DNA of 38,019 bases from Clostridia bacterium. Lineage in GTDB: Bacteria > Bacillota > Clostridia > Oscillospirales > CAG-272. The position numbers and the translations under genes were made by a program. Location of the stretch: contig JAFVTH010000030.1 of NCBI GenBank assembly GCA_017503285.1, positions 1 to 38,019 on the forward strand, written 5' to 3'. The notes below the pieces were generated by a model that was not told the origin of the DNA, made no database searches, and saw only the letters and a list, made by a program, of their open reading frames with translations. The stretch's first letter is position 1. Each line of letters opens with the position of its first letter. Positions 1-8,222 of the stretch are shown piece by piece.

Positions 1-2590
1 CGCTTGCTTGTGCGCTCTTTGCTGCTGCAACAAGACCGTACTTAATGCCTGTAAAGTATTTTCCATACTCGTCAAGCAGCTCTCTGTCTACTGCAACGCC
101 CTGGAGCATTGAGTTAGGACCATATGCAAAGCCTCTGTCAACAAAGAGTGGTGCAAGGGTTTCAATTACTGTTTCGACACCACATTCTCTGCCGCATGGG
201 CAAGCAACCTTTAGGTATGAAAGGAATGCCTCGCCTGCGTTGCCGTCCTTGTCAAGCCATACAAGTGTGATATTATCGTTTTCCTTGTGAATACCTGCAT
301 AATAAACGTCGCAATTATTTACATTGTTAACAATTGCGCCACTTGCGTAGGTAGCATCAAGGCTTGAGTATTCTGCAACTGAGCCATCATCAATTTTGCC
401 TTGAATAAATGCATTTCCACTTGTGCACATTGCAACAAGGTCATCTGCATCACCACCACAGAAATAAATGGTAGCCGTGTTAGGTACATGGTCCTTGGCA
501 ACAAAGCTTCCTTCAATTGTTGTAACAGAGGAAGGAATGTATAGCTTTTCAAGTCCATACCATCTGAAAATGTTACCTGTAATTTTTGTTACACCCTCTG
601 GAATTCTAACCTCTTTGAGTGCCATGCATTGGTAAAGCATGCCAACCGGGAAAACCGCCTCGTCGTTAATGTTCATTACAGCATACTCAAGGTTATGAAT
701 AACCTCAAGGCTTCCGCTGAACTTGAATACTGAGTCGCTTGTGATTTCTACACCCTTTGGAAGGTAAATTTCTGTGATAAAATTCATGCTTGAGAACGCA
801 TCGCCTGTAATTTTCTCAAGGTTAGAGGTTTCTCTGATAACGATAGATCTTATGCCGGAGTTGGCAAACGCTCTGCCTGCCAAGGTTTTTACGCTATCAG
901 GAAGAATAATTTCATTAATAAGGCATTGCTTACCGTCTGCTCCATTACCGCAGCTCCAGAAGCACTGAGAAGGAATAGCGGTTATACCCTCTGAAAGAAC
1001 AACCGTGGTAAGTTCGCTGCATCCCATAAATGCGGATGAACCAAGTGCGCCGCTATAACCCTCTTGGAAAATAACGGACGTTAAGGACTTTGCATTTGCA
1101 AACGCCTCGTTACCCACGCTGGTACAGCTTGCAGGAATATAAGCGTATAAAATGCCGCTCTTTGAGTATGCGCTGCTGCCGATGCTCGTTACGTTGCTTG
1201 GAACAATAAGGTTAGAAGCAGGAACGCTGTTAAACGCGGAGTTTCCGATGCTGGTTATTGCAGCCTCGTTTGCAAAGGTAATGCTTGTAAGCGCGGTGCA
1301 GCCTTGGAAAGTGCTTTCGCCAACGCTTTTAATGTTACCCTGTACTTCAACGCTTTTAAGACCGGTGCAGCCAAAGAATGCTCTATTACCGATTGACGTC
1401 ACGCTTGAAGGAATTACGATGGAAGTAAGAGCTGTACATCCCTCGAATGCGTTAGCGCCAACGGTCGTTGTGCCGGCAGGAATTGTAAAGGTTGTTACGT
1501 TAGGACAGGAGAATAACCAGCTGTCAATAGAACCGGCAAACGCCGAGTTTTCCTCAAAGGTGAGGCTCGTCAAACTTTTACACTGTGAAACAATGCCTTT
1601 TCCGATAGTTTCTACGCTTGCAGGAATAACAAGCTCTGTTATAGCTGTGGCGCTAAAGGCACTGTATGCAATTTCCTTAAGTGAGTCCGGAAGCTCAATT
1701 GCTGTAAGACCTGTTGTCTGGAAGCATCTGTGTCCGATCTTTTTAAGCTGGCTGCTCGGTGCAAAATTAATAGTAGTAAAGGTTGTTACACCCTCAACCA
1801 TTTGTATGCCAAGCTCTGTACAAGCTGCCGGAATATTAAGGGAAACAAGCTTTGTTCCCATAAATGCACAGGAGCCAATGGTGGTTATTGTATCAGGCAA
1901 GGTAATGCTGGTAATGCCGGTGTCTTGGAACATACCGCCGCCAATTACAGACAAGCTGTTACCGAGGTCAATGGTTTCAAGAGCGGTACAGCCGTAAAAC
2001 AAGGATGAGCCCAAAGTGGGATTGCCCTCAAACTTTATGGATTTAAGGCTTAGACAGTTCTTGAACGAGTTATTGTTGATTTTTGTAAAGCTTGCAGGAA
2101 TAACTATTTCCTCAATTCCCGAGCCCTCAAATGCACTGTCGCCTGTGTTGGTAGCATAGCCAAAATCTACAGTTTTAAGTGCTGTCCAATTTTTGAACAT
2201 ATACTGTGGCACTCCGGATACTGTATCATTGCCGGCAGGCATCTTTACCTTAACACACTTTAAAAAGGGTGTTGAGGAAGCGTTCATTCTTGTAACGCGC
2301 TCATGATTTGCGCCGTAAGCCTTTGCGGCTGACATGTCAAGCTCTACAATAGCCTGCTTGTTAACCTCTTTTGTAAAATCAATGTCGGAATAAATCGGAT
2401 TGTTAAGGTCAATCTTTGGGTTGTATTGGTTCTCCGCGTTAACCGTATAAACCGTTGTGTATTCCGAGGAGCCTTCAAGCATAACCTTAAATTCGATGTA
2501 TCTCGAAGGTGTTTCTGCGCTGATTACTACTGCAAACACGGTTGCAAGCACCATAATCATCGCAAGTAAGATTAGAATCTTCTTTTTCAT
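1..2590 (-). CDS. BspA-like leucine-rich-repeat surface protein, C-terminus beyond window
   Basis: An open frame of about 863 codons runs from ATG 2590 to the window edge with no stop, so the C-terminus is missing. The start has a good ribosome site (GGAAAGGAG). Residues 1-25 form a signal peptide (MKKK followed by a hydrophobic core, ending VVISA). After about 100 residues come more than 20 tandem repeats of roughly 23 residues of the type IGxxAFxGCxxLTSIxIPxSVT, which is the LRR_5/BspA pattern. Repeats weaken after about residue 690, where a non-repeat region with CPCGREC (two close cysteine pairs) begins. Such proteins are exported and usually act in adhesion or host contact; the ligand here is unknown. 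Plus-strand frames inside the region are shadows of the repeats. The family call is firm, the role is inferred. Confidence 0.93.
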   Translation of the reverse strand, partial: MKKKILILLAMIMVLATVFAVVISAETPSRYIEFKVMLEGSSEYTTVYTVNAENQYNPKIDLNNPIYSDIDFTKEVNKQAIVELDMSAAKAYGANHERVTRMNASSTPFLKCVKVKMPAGNDTVSGVPQYMFKNWTALKTVDFGYATNTGDSAFEGSGIEEIVIPASFTKINNNSFKNCLSLKSIKFEGNPTLGSSLFYGCTALETIDLGNSLSVIGGGMFQDTGITSITLPDTITTIGSCAFMGTKLVSLNIPAACTELGIQMVEGVTTFTTINFAPSSQLKKIGHRCFQTTGLTAIELPDSLKEIAYSAFSATAITELVIPASVETIGKGIVSQCKSLTSLTFEENSAFAGSIDSWLFSCPNVTTFTIPAGTTTVGANAFEGCTALTSIVIPSSVTSIGNRAFFGCTGLKSVEVQGNIKSVGESTFQGCTALTSITFANEAAITSIGNSAFNSVPASNLIVPSNVTSIGSSAYSKSGILYAYIPASCTSVGNEAFANAKSLTSVIFQEGYSGALGSSAFMGCSELTTVVLSEGITAIPSQCFWSCGNGADGKQCLINEIILPDSVKTLAGRAFANSGIRSIVIRETSNLEKITGDAFSSMNFITEIYLPKGVEITSDSVFKFSGSLEVIHNLEYAVMNINDEAVFPVGMLYQCMALKEVRIPEGVTKITGNIFRWYGLEKLYIPSSVTTIEGSFVAKDHVPNTATIYFCGGDADDLVAMCTSGNAFIQGKIDDGSVAEYSSLDATYASGAIVNNVNNCDVYYAGIHKENDNITLVWLDKDGNAGEAFLSYLKVACPCGRECGVETVIETLAPLFVDRGFAYGPNSMLQGVAVDRELLDEYGKYFTGIKYGLVAAAKSAQAS

Positions 2591-2610
2591 TCTCTTCTCC
2601 TTTCCTAATT

Positions 2611-2790
2611 TTAACCTTGTGGGAATAGCAGATCAAATATGCTTGCATTTGAGGTGCCGATTTTAACATCTCTTTCTCCACTTGCATATTCAAAGGTGCC
2701 GTTTTTTGTGCTAATGTTGTTTTGAGAGAAGTCCATAATGTCTTCACTTGCTACTACTTCATTTGTGTAGCTTGGCTTTGCGTATTTCAT
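2611..2790 (-). CDS. 59-residue peptide upstream of the LRR gene
   Basis: Small frame starting MKYAKPSYTNEVVASEDIM and ending IFDLLFPQG. The chosen ATG has a ribosome site (AGGAGAG, 8 nt upstream); an in-frame ATG 33 nt earlier has none. It has no signal peptide, membrane segment or cysteines and is acidic in its first half. It ends 20 nt before the LRR gene start, so the two are probably cotranscribed. Short proteins that open with a KYxKPxY-like motif are seen beside surface-protein genes in Clostridia, but I know of no assigned function. It could be a regulatory or secreted peptide. Confidence 0.6.
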   Translation of the reverse strand: MKYAKPSYTNEVVASEDIMDFSQNNISTKNGTFEYASGERDVKIGTSNASIFDLLFPQG

Positions 2791-2830
2791 CAATTCATCT
2801 CTCCTTTTTGAATTATTTGACATTTATGTA

Positions 2831-2865
2831 TTAATATGATACAATATATATAAGTCAACTAACAA
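2831..2865 (-). promoter_or_regulatory. Candidate promoter for the peptide-LRR operon
   Basis: The 94-bp AT-rich gap between the divergent peptide and AraC genes holds minus-strand TTGACT, 16 nt, TATTAA (2858-2831). An overlapping alternative is TTGTTA, 18 nt, TATCAT (2865-2836). Either would start transcription 30-45 nt before the peptide gene. The match is moderate. Confidence 0.45.
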
Positions 2866-2917
2866 GTTATTATTTAACGTAATGTTAGCATTTTTTGACG
2901 CAAGAGAGGTTTGATAA

Positions 2918-3787
2918 ATGAAAAGCACATGGCTATATTTAACCGACATTTCTATAAAATCTCCCGACGAAAGCCGTCTTTACGGCAGCAGAGAGTCCGA
3001 TGCGTTGCCCCTTGTGGTAAACTGCGCCGGCAGAATTATCTCCCCTAAAAAACAAACTAACAACGTGCCAAACGGCAGACTTGACTACTATTTGCTATAC
3101 GTTATAGCAGGCAAAATAGAGATTTTTACTGAAAATGAGCTTATAATCGTGGGTGCAAACAGCCTTGTGGTCTTTCCGCCAAAAAAGGGGTACTCCCATA
3201 CACTCATTGTGGACGAGGAGCCTGTAAACTACCTTTGGGTTCACTTTACAGGAAGTGCCACGGAAAATTCCCTTTCGGAATGCGGAATTAAGCTCTTCCC
3301 GGAGATAAACCAAACCAGCACAATGAATAGCATTTCTTCACGCTTTCAAAAGCTTTTTGAAGGCTTTGCAAGGAAGGACCGCTTCCGCGATTTGGACCTT
3401 TGCGCCCTTCTTTACCGTCTGCTCATTGAGGTGGGCAGAGCCATAGAAAACAAATCCACAGACAAAATCAGTCTTTCAAAATCTATACGCTACATAAACG
3501 AATTTTATAACACACAAATCAAAATTTCTCAGCTTGCAAAAATCGAAAACGTTTGTATGACCACATACAATTTGCATTTCAAAAAACAGCTTGGCGTTAC
3601 CCCAACGCAGTATATCACAAAGCTACGTATTGACTCCGCCGTGGAGCTTTTGGAGTCCAGCGACCACACCGTGCAGGAAATTAGCGAGCTTTGTGGCTTT
3701 GTCGATGCAAACTTCTTTACCCGCACCTTCAAAAAAGTCAAGGGCGTGTCCCCAACAGCCTACCGAAAAGCCTATCACAAGCCATAA
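2918..3787 (+). CDS. AraC-family transcriptional regulator
   Basis: 289 residues, the usual length for the family. Residues 1-160 form a cupin-like sensor domain (YYLLYVIAGKIEIF, then NSLVVFPPKKGYSH). Residues ~185-285 carry the two AraC helix-turn-helix motifs, with the family signature in the second (ISELCGFVDANFFTRTFKKV followed by GVSPTAYR). ATG 2918 is preceded by GAGAGG at 8 nt. The gene diverges from the peptide-LRR pair across 94 bp, so that operon is its most obvious target; this is inference. The sensor domain suggests control by a small molecule, often a sugar. Downstream lie REP palindromes, then a plus-strand terminator only at 4415-4445 beyond the transposase gene. Confidence 0.93.
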   Translation: MKSTWLYLTDISIKSPDESRLYGSRESDALPLVVNCAGRIISPKKQTNNVPNGRLDYYLLYVIAGKIEIFTENELIIVGANSLVVFPPKKGYSHTLIVDEEPVNYLWVHFTGSATENSLSECGIKLFPEINQTSTMNSISSRFQKLFEGFARKDRFRDLDLCALLYRLLIEVGRAIENKSTDKISLSKSIRYINEFYNTQIKISQLAKIENVCMTTYNLHFKKQLGVTPTQYITKLRIDSAVELLESSDHTVQEISELCGFVDANFFTRTFKKVKGVSPTAYRKAYHKP

Positions 3788-3830
3788 ATAATCGACACAG
3801 GTAGGCACTTTTTCCGAAAACAGCAAAGCC

Positions 3831-3906
3831 GTAGGGGCGGATTCCATATCCGACCGCATTACCATTATATTTACAAAATTGTAGGGGCGGATTCCACATC
3901 CGCCCC
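3831..3906 (+). repeat. Pair of REP-like palindromes beside the RAYT gene
   Basis: Two direct copies of GTAGGGGCGGATTCC followed by the palindromic partner ATATCCG or ACATCCGCCCC lie at 3831-3853 and 3881-3906, 50 bp apart. Each can fold as a GGCGGAT/ATCCGCC hairpin; the first copy has a decayed right arm (CCGACC). Both are 3' of the transposase gene. Two more copies lie inside that gene. The arrangement matches REP sequences mobilised by RAYT transposases. Confidence 0.8.
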
Positions 3907-3911
3907 TTCGT

Positions 3912-4400
3912 TTATTCAACAAACAATTCATCCTTTTCCCACGAAAGTGGGTTTTCGCAAATGTATTTGTATATTTTTTCGTAATCATTTCTGTCACGTA
4001 TAATATGGTCGTGAAAGGAGCGTTGCCAAATTTGCTTTTCAAACATCTCTAAATTTCCCCTTTTTACCTCTTTTGCGTATTCCACGGTTGAATACCGTTT
4101 GAATTCCTGCACGATTCGACTTATCGTAGGGGCGAATTCCATATTCGCCCGTGATATCGTTATGATCGCGTGAAAATGGTTTGGCATAACGACAAATACA
4201 GGACACTCTACCCCGTCATACTTGCCGATTATTTCGAGAAACGTTTGTTTAATTATTCGGGCGGATATGGAATCCGCCCCTACGGGACCAAACAGATTTT
4301 TTCTGTCCTTTGTACAAATTGTTATAAAATACGCTCCGTTTGAGCTATAATCAAATCCCGACAATCGAGGATTTTTTCTTTTTGGCAATTTATCTTCCAT
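3912..4400 (-). CDS. REP-associated tyrosine transposase (RAYT, Y1/IS200-like)
   Basis: 162 residues from ATG 4400; an upstream TTG frame extension has no ribosome site and was not used. The N-terminus has the family pattern RLSGFDYSSNGAYFITICTK. The HUH nuclease motif is seen as MPNHFHAIITI, and the C-terminal part (IWQRSFHDHIIRDRNDYEKI) holds the conserved Tyr region and the IxENP ending (ICENPLSW). Y1 transposases cut and join single-stranded DNA hairpins. Two segments, VGADSISARI near residue 50 and RANMEFAPTISR near residue 92, are exact in-frame translations of the REP palindrome. The frame is intact, so the enzyme may be active. It lies alone, with no tnpB. Confidence 0.9.
   Translation of the reverse strand: MEDKLPKRKNPRLSGFDYSSNGAYFITICTKDRKNLFGPVGADSISARIIKQTFLEIIGKYDGVECPVFVVMPNHFHAIITISRANMEFAPTISRIVQEFKRYSTVEYAKEVKRGNLEMFEKQIWQRSFHDHIIRDRNDYEKIYKYICENPLSWEKDELFVE
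4126..4151 (+). repeat. REP palindrome inside the RAYT coding sequence (copy 3)
   Basis: Same orientation as the copies at 3831 and 3881 but with GGCGAAT/ATTCGCC in place of GGCGGAT/ATCCGCC. Both arms changed together (G-C to A-T), so hairpin pairing is kept. It lies just after the codons for the HUH motif and encodes RANMEFAPTI. Confidence 0.8.
4259..4283 (-). repeat. REP palindrome inside the RAYT coding sequence (copy 4)
   Basis: Inverted relative to the other three copies: plus strand GGGCGGATATGGAATCCGCC followed by CCTAC. It encodes PVGADSISAR in the transposase, at a position that is a variable loop in the family. Confidence 0.8.
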
Positions 4401-4414
4401 AATAGTACCTATGC

Positions 4415-4445
4415 AAATCGGCAAGGAAGCCCTTGCCGATTTTTA
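4415..4445 (+). terminator. Rho-independent terminator, plus strand
   Basis: Perfect 12-bp stem AAATCGGCAAGG / CCTTGCCGATTT with an AAGC loop and a T-rich tail. Only the plus strand has the T tract. The nearest plus-strand gene upstream is the AraC regulator, which ends 628 bp earlier. Confidence 0.7.
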
Positions 4446-4469
4446 TTTATTTATAATGTTTGCACGGTC

Positions 4470-4886
4470 ACAACCGAGGAACAACAACGAAATTCGCCGT
4501 TTACCACTTATCGAGCCGCGAGATGAACAAGAAACAAGAAAGACAAGGCGCAACGACACCTACAGATGACGACGTACTTGGCGTACGTCGAATTTGTAGG
4601 TTAGGAAGCAACGCAGTATTTCGCCGTTTATTGCGTTATCGAGCCGCGAGATGAACAAGAAGCAAGAAAGACAAGGCGCACCGTAAGCGGTGGGGCGCAG
4701 GCATACCTACGTATGTCAAGGTCCACCGTGCGGAGCAACACAGTATTTCGATGCTTATCACTTATCGAGCTACAAGATGACCTAGAACCAAGAATTTCTA
4801 GGCGTACCGGAAACACCGGGCGCAGGTGTACTTGCGTACATCAAGGTCGGCGTTGAGGAACAACAACGAAATTCGTAGGTTATCGG
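4470..4886. repeat. Tandem array of ~127-bp structured repeats (about 3.3 units)
   Basis: Unit starts (TTATCGAGC) lie at 4508, 4636 and 4762, spaced 128 and 126 bp. Each unit opens with a conserved half (GATGAACAAGAARCAAGAAAG, then ACAAGGCG), continues into a variable stem-loop region, and closes with AGCAACRCAGTATTTCG or a related GAACAACAACGAAATTCG. A partial unit precedes 4508, and its end (GAGGAACAACAACGAAATTCG with one base trimmed) recurs at the end of unit 3. The inner hairpins at 4571-4589, 4700-4717 and 4825-4842 differ in sequence but stay paired. No gene is seen here; a short plus-strand frame across unit 1 has no coding character. The infB stop codon lies right at the array edge. 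Confidence 0.8.
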
Positions 4887-7592
4887 TTATCTTGCTACTT
4901 CTACCATTTGGTATGCCTCTAAGATATCCCCTTCCTTAATGTCGTTGAACTTATCAAGTCCTACGCCACATTCGTAGCCGGCATTAACCTCTTTCGCGTC
5001 GTCCTTGAAGCGCTTGAGGGAGGAAATTTTGTCTTCTGCTATAACTACGCCGTCTCTGATAATTCTGATTTGAGATTGACGGGTGATTTTACCGTCTTGA
5101 ACGTAGCTACCTGCAATTGTACCAACGCTTGGCACTCTGATGGTTTGTCTAACCTCTGCGTGTCCGTCGATAACCTCTTTATAGGTTGGCGCAAGCATAC
5201 CCTTCATGGCTGCCTCAACCTCTTCTATAATTTCATAAATGATTCTGTGGGTTCTGATGTCAACATTCTGTCTTTCCGCAGAGTCAATAGCGCTCTTGTC
5301 CGGACGAACGTTAAAGCCCACGATAATAGCATTTGATGCAGCAGCAAGCATAACATCGCTTTCTGTAATACCACCAACTGCTGTGTGAATAACATTAACC
5401 TTAACCTCCGTGTTGGAGAGCTTAACAAGAGATGCCTTAACTGCCTCGGCAGAGCCGCCAACGTCAGCCTTAACGATAATGTTAATCTCCTTAGCACCGT
5501 CGCTGATTTGCGCAAAGAGGTCATCAAGGTTAACCTTTGCGTTAGCCTTAAACAGCTCCTCCTTAGCCTTAGCCTTTCTCTGCTCGGCAAGCTCTCTTGC
5601 CATCTTTTCGTCCTTAACGGCATTGAACTCGTCGCCTGCCTGTGGCACCTCGCTAAGACCTGTAATTTCAACAGGAACAGATGGTCCTGCCTGCTTTTGC
5701 ATCTTGCCGTTGTGGTCGGTCATTGCTCTTACGTGACCAACCGCAGTACCGGCAATAACAACATCGCCGGACTTTAGTGTACCGTTTTGAACAAGAATTG
5801 TTGCAACAGGGCCTCTACCCTTATCAAGCTTAGCCTCGATAACAATACCCTTTGCAAGTCTGTTTGGATTTGCCTTAAGCTCCTTAACCTCGGCAACCAA
5901 AAGCACGCTTTCAAGCAGGTCGTCAATACCCATCTTTGTGTGTGCGGAAACAGGAATACACATAACGTCTCCGCCCCATTCCTCCGGAACAAGGTCGTAC
6001 TTTGTAAGCTCCTGTCTTATGTTGTCCGGATTAGCGGTTGGCTTATCCATTTTATTGATTGCAACGATAATATCAACGCCGGCAGCCTTTGCGTGGTTGA
6101 TTGCCTCAACTGTCTGTGGCATAATACCGTCGTCAGCGGCAACAACGATAATTGCAATATCTGTTGCCATAGCACCGCGCAAACGCATAGCTGTAAATGC
6201 CTCGTGGCCCGGGGTATCAAGGAAGGTAATATCCTTGCCGTTAATATTTACTCTATAAGCACCGATGTGCTGTGTAATACCACCTGCCTCGCCTGTGGTA
6301 ACGTTTGAGTGTCTGATTGCGTCAAGAAGTGATGTTTTACCGTGGTCAACGTGACCCATAACGCAAACAACAGGGGCTCTTTCAACAAGGCTTTCCGGTG
6401 CGTCAACCTCATCCTCGAAGAGCTTTTCCTCAATGGTAACAACTATTTCCTTGGATACCTTTGCACCAAGCTCGTCACCGATAAGGTAAGCTGTGTCATA
6501 GTCAATAACCTGGTTTACAGACGCCATAACGCCCATAAGCATAAGCCTTTTGATAACCTCGCCGGCTGCAACCTTAAGCCTTGTTGCAAGCTCGCCAACG
6601 GTAATCTCATCGGGAACGGTAATGGAAAGCTGAGTGTTCTTTGCCTTTTCAAACGCCTCGCGCTTCATCTTCTCCATTGCCTGGCGCTCCTTCTCCTTCT
6701 TGGAGCCGAAGCTGTCCTTATTGTTCTGCTTCTTAAGCTTTTGCTTTGTGGAGCCGTAGTTCTCGTGTCCGCCTGCGATATCGTCAAACTTCTCGTCGTA
6801 TTTGGAAAGGTCAACGTTTGAGGTTCTTGTGTCAACAACTCTTGTTTGACCTGTCTTTGTCTTAATTTCAATTACATTGCTTTCGGGCTTTTTCTGCTTA
6901 GGTGTAACGTTGTAGCGTCTTTCTCCACCCTCGCCGTCCTTATCAAAGCCGCCAAATTGACCCTTTTGTCCCTGTGGCTTGCCCTGATAGCCGTTATTTT
7001 TACCCTGGTAGCCGCCGGCGCTCTGCTGATAGCCGCCCTGCTGGTATCCACCCTGTGGTCTTTGTCCCTGTGGCTTCTGACCCTGGGGCTTTTGACCCTG
7101 CGGTCTTTGACCCTCGGGCTTATATTCCTGCTTTGGTGCAGGCTTAAATTCCTTTGTCGGAGCCGGCTTTGCTTCAACCTTAACCTCAGCCTTTGGCTCT
7201 GCCTTTGGTTCTTCCTTCTTAGGCTCCGGCTTTACCTCTACCTTTGGTTCAACCTTTGGCTCGACCTTAACCTCAGCCTTTGGCTCTTCCTTCTTAGGCT
7301 CAGCCTTGGTTTCAACCTTTGGTTCGACCTTTGGTTCTGCCTTTGGTTCAGCCTTTGGTTCTGCCTTTGGTTCTGCCTTTTTCTTTTCTCCAATGGTTAC
7401 CTTGCCGTCAAAGTAATCATCAATACCAAAGAAAAGATGCTCCTTTGTATATCTGTCAAGGAAAAATGCAATTTCGCCGTCCTCAATGTTACCGCCGGAT
7501 TGCTTTTGTCCAAGCTCATATTTCTCGATAAGCTCAAGTGTTTCCTTTATATCAAGACCTAAGTCCTTTGCAAAATCCTTAATTCGTGCCAT
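4887..7592 (-). CDS. infB: Translation initiation factor IF-2
   Basis: 901 residues from ATG 7592 (GAGG at 8 nt; a TTG two codons upstream was rejected). IF-2 is the GTPase that places initiator tRNA on the 30S subunit. Residues 1-55 are the IF2 N-terminal helix domain ([20 protein letters not shown]). A disordered stretch follows: K/E/P/A repeats ([14 protein letters not shown] type), then a Q/G/P/Y-rich part ([20 protein letters not shown]). A second IF2_N copy lies near residue 320. The GTPase domain starts near residue 400: G1 GHVDHGKT (413-420), G2 GGITQHIG, G3 DTPGHEA, G4 NKMD, G5 SAHTKMG. Domains II, III and the fMet-tRNA-binding C-domain follow to the end. Last gene of the nusA operon; no rbfA or truB follows, and no terminator is evident. 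Confidence 0.98.
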   Translation of the reverse strand: MARIKDFAKDLGLDIKETLELIEKYELGQKQSGGNIEDGEIAFFLDRYTKEHLFFGIDDYFDGKVTIGEKKKAEPKAEPKAEPKAEPKVEPKVETKAEPKKEEPKAEVKVEPKVEPKVEVKPEPKKEEPKAEPKAEVKVEAKPAPTKEFKPAPKQEYKPEGQRPQGQKPQGQKPQGQRPQGGYQQGGYQQSAGGYQGKNNGYQGKPQGQKGQFGGFDKDGEGGERRYNVTPKQKKPESNVIEIKTKTGQTRVVDTRTSNVDLSKYDEKFDDIAGGHENYGSTKQKLKKQNNKDSFGSKKEKERQAMEKMKREAFEKAKNTQLSITVPDEITVGELATRLKVAAGEVIKRLMLMGVMASVNQVIDYDTAYLIGDELGAKVSKEIVVTIEEKLFEDEVDAPESLVERAPVVCVMGHVDHGKTSLLDAIRHSNVTTGEAGGITQHIGAYRVNINGKDITFLDTPGHEAFTAMRLRGAMATDIAIIVVAADDGIMPQTVEAINHAKAAGVDIIVAINKMDKPTANPDNIRQELTKYDLVPEEWGGDVMCIPVSAHTKMGIDDLLESVLLVAEVKELKANPNRLAKGIVIEAKLDKGRGPVATILVQNGTLKSGDVVIAGTAVGHVRAMTDHNGKMQKQAGPSVPVEITGLSEVPQAGDEFNAVKDEKMARELAEQRKAKAKEELFKANAKVNLDDLFAQISDGAKEINIIVKADVGGSAEAVKASLVKLSNTEVKVNVIHTAVGGITESDVMLAAASNAIIVGFNVRPDKSAIDSAERQNVDIRTHRIIYEIIEEVEAAMKGMLAPTYKEVIDGHAEVRQTIRVPSVGTIAGSYVQDGKITRQSQIRIIRDGVVIAEDKISSLKRFKDDAKEVNAGYECGVGLDKFNDIKEGDILEAYQMVEVAR

Positions 7593-7614
7593 ACGCAATA
7601 CCTCGCTTCTTTAC

Positions 7615-7926
7615 TTATTTAGTAAGTATAAGGGTTTTTAGCTTGCTTGAAAAGCTTTCGTTAGTTACACCAACCACACAAACAGTACCACTCTTGCCAA
7701 TGGCTTGACCAATTTCATCAGAATTTAGCTGTGCCCTTAGCACCTCAACACCGTAAAAGCTACACTTATCAAGTATCTTCTTTTCCGTGTTTTGAGATGA
7801 GTTTTCTGCATAGATAACCAGCTTAATTTTTTTGCTTGGGAGTTTCTTTGTCACCAAGTCAGTGCCGATTATTAGCTCCCCTGCCCTACGGCAAAGGCCC
7901 ATCATTGATAAAACCTTACTCTTCAA
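7615..7926 (-). CDS. ylxQ: L7Ae/YlxQ-family RNA-binding protein
   Basis: About 103 residues, matching the usual ~100. The body follows the L7Ae pattern: MMGLCRRAGELIIGTDLV, then a VIYAEN segment and NTEKKILDKC, ending GVTNESFSSKLKTL. These proteins bind kink-turn RNA. The start is not certain: TTG 7926 has GGAGA at 9 nt; TTG 7935 is too close to that site; ATG 7905 would remove the first residues of the fold. All candidates overlap or abut the end of rnpM (stop at 7916), fitting translational coupling in the nusA operon. The gene order rnpM-ylxQ-infB supports the name. Confidence 0.9.
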   Translation of the reverse strand: MKSKVLSMMGLCRRAGELIIGTDLVTKKLPSKKIKLVIYAENSSQNTEKKILDKCSFYGVEVLRAQLNSDEIGQAIGKSGTVCVVGVTNESFSSKLKTLILTK

Positions 7927-8197
7927 CCTTTTCAATCTCCTGTAAAAGCTGTGTCAAAGCTTCCTCCGGTATTTCTACCTCAAGGCTACTTGTTATCCTC
8001 TTTGATTTGATTGCCTTCTTAAGACATTCCTTGCATTTGCAAATATATGCGCCTCTGCCGTTTGCCTTTCCAAGTAAATCAATTATAACCTGATTTTCAG
8101 GTGTCCTAACCACACGCACAAGCTCCTTCTTCGGAAAGGACTGCATACAGCCAAGACATTTTCTCAAGGGAATTTTCTTAACCTTTTTATTTTCCAT
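7916..8197 (-). CDS. rnpM: RNase P modulator RnpM (YlxR, DUF448)
   Basis: 93 residues, typical for the family. The signature is complete: IPLRKCLGCMQSFPKKELVR near the N-terminus, IDLLGKANGRGAYIC in the middle, then CKECLKKAIKSKRI. The cysteine pairs C14/C17 and C53-C58 are kept. YlxR binds the RNase P RNA and modulates the enzyme in Gram-positive bacteria. ATG 8197 is preceded by AAGGGGGT. It sits between nusA (25 nt upstream) and ylxQ (overlapping) in the standard order. Confidence 0.95.
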   Translation of the reverse strand: MENKKVKKIPLRKCLGCMQSFPKKELVRVVRTPENQVIIDLLGKANGRGAYICKCKECLKKAIKSKRITSSLEVEIPEEALTQLLQEIEKVEE

Positions 8198-8222
8198 AAA
8201 GCTACCCCCTTATCGCGGTAAA

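Noticed and set aside
1152-2008. Plus-strand open frames opposite the LRR gene
   Set aside because: They are antisense shadows of the LRR repeats, with no ribosome site and no recognisable domain.
4470-4886. Possible CRISPR array
   Set aside because: Repeats are ~127 bp long, diverged and internally structured, with no constant short repeat and unique spacers, and no cas gene is nearby.
7180-7390. Non-coding tandem repeat
   Set aside because: The repeated motif is the in-frame E/P/K/A linker of IF-2.
6846-7562. Plus-strand 238-codon Leu-rich frame resembling a membrane protein
   Set aside because: It is antisense to the repetitive IF-2 linker; the Leu/Phe richness comes from Lys/Pro/Glu codons read backwards.
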